From the NCBI GenBank assembly GCA_001275005.1, contig JWZX01003173.1:1-21535 (forward strand): DNA of 21,535 bases, written 5' to 3'. Source of the stretch: Chrysochromulina tobinii. Its lineage: Eukaryota; Haptophyta; Prymnesiales; Chrysochromulinaceae. Below are positions 17,254 to 21,535 of the stretch, piece after piece. The notes beneath the pieces were generated by a model. That model ran no database searches. It worked only from the letters and a program-made list of their open reading frames with translations, and was not told the DNA's origin. The translations under genes were made by a program, and so were the position numbers. The first letter of the stretch is position 1. Every line of letters begins with the position of its first letter.

Positions 17254-17876
17254 GACGCATATGGGCCATGAAAGCGGGGCGGGGCTTAGGAGCATTCACA
17301 CCGGTCAGCTCTGAGGCAGACGATAAATCTACTACATGTGATTACACACAGAGCGAAGAGCGGGGCGCGCCTGCGGGCTGCGCTTGACGCTAAAGCCCCC
17401 TCGTGGACGTGGTGTCCCGCGTGTTCCCGGTGGTCCTTAGGCTTAGCTTGAAGGTGACCTTGTGGGGAAACCCTACTGTCAGTGTGGGGCGAAATTTTGT
17501 TTAAGAGTCTAGCACCGTGTTGGCGATCAATGACTACCGGCTTTAAGCTTCCATCATTGAGCAGTCTGTGTTGATTCACCTACTCCACAGCTTTCTTACT
17601 ATTTGAATGAAACCGACGTCTCGTCCACCTTCCAAAAACAACATACGAATTACTTCTTAATGTTGAAGGCCGCGAAACGGCGTTCGGTCAGTTCGGTCAG
17701 CGTGCGGTCAGTCGGGAGATTGAGAATTCCAAGAACCCAGAAAGGAAACGCGTCTCCAAAATGAAATTGATGACTTCCTAAACTTGGGGATGAAACTTGG
17801 GGCCTCTACTGTCTCTTCTAACATCTTCGACGTCCCCAGCTAGCTTGGAGCCGCCAGGTCAGACAAGAGAGGGAGC
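17254..17876. other. Intergenic region before the ion channel gene
   Basis: Spacer of 623 bp with visibly lower GC than the genes. It contains three CGGTCAG copies (17685-17711), a direct repeat AAACTTGGGG (17780-17789 and 17793-17802), and a plausible 3' splice site: branch-like CTAAC at 17818-17822, a pyrimidine-rich stretch and CCCCAG ending at 17839. No RNA gene is recognised. Confidence 0.5.
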
Positions 17877-20800
17877 ATGGCTGCTATGATTGCGAGAAGA
17901 TTGGGGTCTCATGGGTCGACAACGTCCTACTCTCTGCTGGACGCGATTGCCGAGCAACAATCTCGCATGCCCACACTTGACGCGCTGCAACGACCCGGGT
18001 TCAGGGGCAAGGAGGTGCTCGGCACAAGCGGCAAGGTGTATGCCGGCGTGCTCGGATGCTCACCTGGCTTGCCTGTTTGGCGCGAGCCTAGACGCAGCGC
18101 TATCCTGATTGTAGAGTCCAAGTGGTTCGACCCGTTCATCCTGGTCACTATTTTGGTGAATTGTTGCATGATGGCATATGAGTCGCCACTTGATCCGGAG
18201 GGCACACAAAAGGAAGCCATCCTTGGCGTGTTCGAGTGGGTCTTCCTTATCATCTTTACTCTCGAGCTCCTGAGTAAGGCGCTCGCCTACTCTCTTTTTT
18301 GGCACCGTGAGGCCTACCTGCGCGACCCGTGGTGCCAGCTCGACTTCCTCGTCGTCTCGCTCGCGTGGTTGCCCATCCTGTTCCCATCGATGGGTAATTA
18401 CTCCGCGCTACGAGCGTTTCGCGCACTGCGACCGCTGCGCGCGCTCAAGCGCATGCCGGGTATGCCCCTGCTCGTACAGTGGATCCTGTCGGTGCTCCCC
18501 AAGATGGGCAACGTGTTCGCGCTGGGCGGCTTCGTCTTCCTCATCTTCGGCATCGTGGGCATGGAACTCTTCAAAGGGTCACTGCACTACCGGTGCGCTC
18601 TGCCCGGCTTCGAGGAGACGCCCGGGCACCCAATCAGCGATGTGCGTCGCCGGTTGCTTGAGGCGCGCGTGGCTTCCGATGCTGGTGTTAGCGACATTGA
18701 CCAAACGGCTTGGGACACTGGTATCCCGTGCAACTCGCACCTCGATGACGCGCAGCAGTGCCCGGATGGGTCATCGTGCGCCTATTTCGACAAGGACCCA
18801 AATGATGGACTGACCTCGTTCGACTCAGTCGCCATCTTCTTCATCACCTTTTTCCAATCGATCACCTGCGACTTCTGGGCGACGTCCATGTACTCTCTCA
18901 TGGCTGCGTTCAGCCCTTGGGTGTGGATGTACTTCGTCCTGATCATCATGGTCGTTGGCTTCTTCGTAATCAACCTCTTCCTTGCGGTCATCTACCTCGA
19001 ATACTCCGACACGCGGGCGCAGATAAAGCTAGAGAGAAGCTCGACTGCTCAACCCGCTAGCTCCGTGCGCACGCAAAGCTCCGCACGCTCCACCGATACA
19101 GCTCTCGGTGCCGATGCACTCGGTGCCGATGGCAGCGAGGAGACTTGTTCCGATTCGGTCCTCGTCGACCGGAGTGCTGGCAAGGAAGAGCCGGCGACGC
19201 TGCTCGCGGGCGAGTCCGTGCTCTCAGACGGCACGACGAAACCACCTCGCAGCTTCTCGGGCAACTGTGCTGACTGCTCGCTGGACGGGCCGTGCCGTCG
19301 CCCGTTTAGGGTGATCGCGAACGCAGAGTGGCTCAACCACACCTCGACGGCGCTAGTGCTGGTCAACATGTTGTTGATGTGCATGGCCTATGAGGGCATG
19401 AGCGAAGAGTATGCTGCGGATCTGGAAAGTGCAGCCGCCGTCATCACGTGGTGCTTCATCATCGAGATGGGCATCAAGCTGATTGGGCTGGGCTGTGCGG
19501 CGTACTGGGCCGACGGCTGGAACTGCCTCGACGGCACGATTGTCATCCTCAGCATCATCGAGATGCTCGTCACGTGGCTCTCGACCGCAAGCGGCGCCAA
19601 CGTGTCCGCCTTTCGGGTACTTCGAATGCTTCGAATGCTTCGCGTGCTTCGCGTGCTGCGCCTTATGCGCAGCTGGAAAGGCCTGTACAAGATTGTCATC
19701 ACATTCATCCGAGCGCTTCCCCAGATGAAAAACCTCGTAGTGCTCGTGGTGCTCACGATGTTCATGTTCGCGCTGCTTGGTATGCAGCTAATTGGCGGCC
19801 TCTATACCCCGAAGACGGGCTACTCGCTCGAGCCTTGCCCCGGTGGGCTGTGCGCCGACGAGTCGCTCCAGGAGAAGCCCTACTATCATTTTGACTATTG
19901 TGGGCCGGCGATGATCACCGTCTTCATCTTGCTTACGGGCGAGTGGTTTGAGGCGCTGGAGCCGGCCGCGTACATCCTGGGCGCGCCCGTATCGCTCTTC
20001 TTCATCTTCGTGGTGATGCTCGGCAAGTTCCTTCTCTTGAATCTCCTCATAGCGGTGATCTTGAATGAGTTTGCCGAGGAGTCGTCCTCGCCACCGTCAA
20101 CGATCGCGCGGTCGGACACATCGCGCGACAGGTTCACGAGCCGTGCTAGAAACCCTTCCATCACGAGCCGCGACGCGGCGGAGGGCGACCACGCAAGCCA
20201 CGACGCGGACGCCCGTGACCACAACCGCAAGGCGCTGCTCGATTCAAATGCTACCGCTGACGCCGACCCACCGTGGCCCGAGGAGCACTCGCTCTACTAC
20301 TTTGGGCCACGCCACCCGCTCCGGTGCTTCTGCCGTGACCTCATCGCCAAGCCGCAGTTCGACCAGGTGATCATCGCCGCCATCATCGTCTCGTCGATCT
20401 GCCTCGCACTCGACTCGCCACGCCTCGACCCTGAATCCGACCTGGCGCACACGTTGCAGACAATGGACCTCTTCTTCACGGGCCTCTTCTTCGGCGAGAT
20501 GATGGCCAAAGTGATTACATTGGGCTTCCTCTTCACCAAGGACGCCTACCTCAAGTCCCCGTGGAACCAGCTCGACTTTTGTATCGTGATGATCTCGTTG
20601 ACTCTGCTGCTCGCCGAGTCGATACCGCAGCTGCAGCCGCTGCGCGTCCTGCGAATCACGCGCGTGCTGCGCCCGCTGCGTCTTGTCTCGCGTAACGCTG
20701 GAATGAGGCTCATCATCACCTCCCTCTTCAAGGCCATGCCTGACGTAAGCAATGTCGTCGGCGTCATCTTCGTCATACAGTTTGTCTTCGCCGTCGTCGG

Positions 20801-21535
20801 CATGCAGCTCTTCAGTGGCTCCTTCGGGAGCTGCAGCAACCCCAGCATCCTCACACGGCTTGAGTGCGACGACAAGGATTCGCGTTGGTCGAACCCGCCG
20901 ACGGGCTGCTTCGACGACTTTGGGCAGTCGATGCTCGCCCTCTACATTATGAGCACCGGCGACTCGTGGGAGAAGCCGATGTGGATCATGATGGGCGCGG
21001 CGGGCTCGGGCCATGCGGCAGTGCGCAACGACTTCTCGGCCGCGTCGATCTATGCGCTCGCGTGGATGCTTATGAGCTACATCTTTGCCATGAATCTCTT
21101 TGTGGGCGTCGTCGTGGACAGTTTCAGGCGCATCCAGCAGCAGGAGAGCGGTAGCGCAATCATGACCCTCGAGCAGCAGCAGTGGGCAAACACGATGAAG
21201 GCTCTCGCGCATGCGCTGCCTAGCAAGGCGTCGAGCCCACCAACGCATTGGTTTCGCCGTGCCTGCTACGATTTCATCATGACCCCGATCTTCGACAGCA
21301 TCATCACGTTTGTGATCATCGCCAACATCAGCGTGATGGCGTTGGACTTTTGGGGCATCGAGCAGGACGAGCAGCTATTCGGCTTTTATAATACGGCGAT
21401 GCAGTCATTCTCGTACATCTACTACATCGAGTGCATCCTGAAGATGGCTGCGATGGGTACTGACAACTACTTTGCCGATAACTGGTGCCGCTTCGACTTC
21501 TTCTTGGTGTGCACCTCGTTGCTCGACCAGTTCGC
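17877..21535 (+). CDS. Four-domain voltage-gated cation channel alpha subunit (NaV/CaV superfamily), 3' truncated
   Basis: Open from ATG 17877, the first after the in-frame TAG at 17841, to the window edge: 1219 codons without a stop. Domain I covers about residues 82-365, II 482-735, III 828-1086. Domain IV starts near 1139 and is cut in S3. Each complete domain has six hydrophobic segments, a charged S4 and a pore loop. S4 phrases are LRAFRALRPLRALKR (I), FRVLRMLRMLRVLRVLRLMR (II) and LRVLRITRVLRPLRL (III). Pore loops are ITCDFW (D332), LLTGEWFEAL (E689) and MSTGDSWEK (D1029). Cysteine-rich loops precede the pores. Family knowledge: plasma or flagellar membrane channels opened by depolarisation that carry Na+ or Ca2+, used in flagellates for action potentials and beat control. 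Ion selectivity cannot be settled without domain IV. Confidence 0.93.
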   Translation, partial: MAAMIARRLGSHGSTTSYSLLDAIAEQQSRMPTLDALQRPGFRGKEVLGTSGKVYAGVLGCSPGLPVWREPRRSAILIVESKWFDPFILVTILVNCCMMAYESPLDPEGTQKEAILGVFEWVFLIIFTLELLSKALAYSLFWHREAYLRDPWCQLDFLVVSLAWLPILFPSMGNYSALRAFRALRPLRALKRMPGMPLLVQWILSVLPKMGNVFALGGFVFLIFGIVGMELFKGSLHYRCALPGFEETPGHPISDVRRRLLEARVASDAGVSDIDQTAWDTGIPCNSHLDDAQQCPDGSSCAYFDKDPNDGLTSFDSVAIFFITFFQSITCDFWATSMYSLMAAFSPWVWMYFVLIIMVVGFFVINLFLAVIYLEYSDTRAQIKLERSSTAQPASSVRTQSSARSTDTALGADALGADGSEETCSDSVLVDRSAGKEEPATLLAGESVLSDGTTKPPRSFSGNCADCSLDGPCRRPFRVIANAEWLNHTSTALVLVNMLLMCMAYEGMSEEYAADLESAAAVITWCFIIEMGIKLIGLGCAAYWADGWNCLDGTIVILSIIEMLVTWLSTASGANVSAFRVLRMLRMLRVLRVLRLMRSWKGLYKIVITFIRALPQMKNLVVLVVLTMFMFALLGMQLIGGLYTPKTGYSLEPCPGGLCADESLQEKPYYHFDYCGPAMITVFILLTGEWFEALEPAAYILGAPVSLFFIFVVMLGKFLLLNLLIAVILNEFAEESSSPPSTIARSDTSRDRFTSRARNPSITSRDAAEGDHASHDADARDHNRKALLDSNATADADPPWPEEHSLYYFGPRHPLRCFCRDLIAKPQFDQVIIAAIIVSSICLALDSPRLDPESDLAHTLQTMDLFFTGLFFGEMMAKVITLGFLFTKDAYLKSPWNQLDFCIVMISLTLLLAESIPQLQPLRVLRITRVLRPLRLVSRNAGMRLIITSLFKAMPDVSNVVGVIFVIQFVFAVVGMQLFSGSFGSCSNPSILTRLECDDKDSRWSNPPTGCFDDFGQSMLALYIMSTGDSWEKPMWIMMGAAGSGHAAVRNDFSAASIYALAWMLMSYIFAMNLFVGVVVDSFRRIQQQESGSAIMTLEQQQWANTMKALAHALPSKASSPPTHWFRRACYDFIMTPIFDSIITFVIIANISVMALDFWGIEQDEQLFGFYNTAMQSFSYIYYIECILKMAAMGTDNYFADNWCRFDFFLVCTSLLDQF
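19620..19661 (+). repeat. 9-bp tandem repeats encoding the domain II S4
   Basis: Successive units CTTCGAATG, CTTCGAATG, CTTCGCGTG, CTTCGCGTG and CTGCGC encode (LRM/LRV) steps. With the flanks this gives seven arginines at every third residue (R580 to R598). Confidence 0.9.

Noticed and set aside
20244-21248. 334-codon antisense open frame opposite the channel
   Set aside because: It overlaps conserved S1-S6 and pore motifs on the + strand and has His/Asp/Arg-rich low-information sequence.
1-21535. CRISPR array, insertion sequence, phage or plasmid functions
   Set aside because: No spaced repeats of the right form, transposase, integrase or replication protein were seen. The gene content is eukaryotic.

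Overview
The window looks like nuclear DNA of a GC-rich, gene-dense microbial eukaryote. The clues are a long four-domain voltage-gated cation channel, MYND and MSS51-type domains, an N-terminal mitochondrial presequence, a GT-AG intron, and Pro-rich membrane-protein architecture of an algal kind. A haptophyte or similar flagellated microalga would fit, but no rRNA or other marker is present, so the taxon is an inference. All recognisable genes are on the + strand, separated by 0.25-0.6 kb of less GC-rich DNA. Introns are rare.

Layout: (1) 2-1570, the 3' part of a membrane-anchored leucine-rich-repeat protein with a polyproline stem, cut by the left edge. (2) 1864-6123, one continuous frame fusing three consecutive enzymes of tryptophan/kynurenine ring-fission catabolism: 2-amino-3-carboxymuconate-6-semialdehyde decarboxylase (ACMSD), 2-aminomuconate-6-semialdehyde dehydrogenase (AMSDH) and a RidA-fold 2-aminomuconate deaminase, behind a probable mitochondrial presequence. 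(3) 6458-9046, a MYND zinc finger plus MSS51-type C-terminal domain plus seven-beta-strand methyltransferase. (4) 9538-14925, a full-length ABCC/MRP-type ABC transporter interrupted once by a 90-nt GT-AG intron flanked by a 20-bp direct repeat. (5) 15189-17253, an uncharacterised EF-hand-like protein with a frame break near 16075. (6) 17877 to the right edge, a four-domain voltage-gated Na+/Ca2+ channel. Domains I-III are complete and domain IV is cut off.

The most striking item is gene 2. ACMS and aminomuconic semialdehyde are unstable and cyclise spontaneously to quinolinate and picolinate, so joining the decarboxylase, dehydrogenase and deaminase in one chain would suit channelling toward energy metabolism. 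The channel is also notable: its visible selectivity-filter residues are D/E/D with NaV-like contexts in domains I and II. A recurring theme is short local duplication. It appears as tandem in-frame repeats, as a 38-bp segment recopied in a new reading frame inside gene 3, and as the direct repeats bordering the ABCC intron. The genes show no evident shared pathway; they look like ordinary neighbours rather than a cluster.
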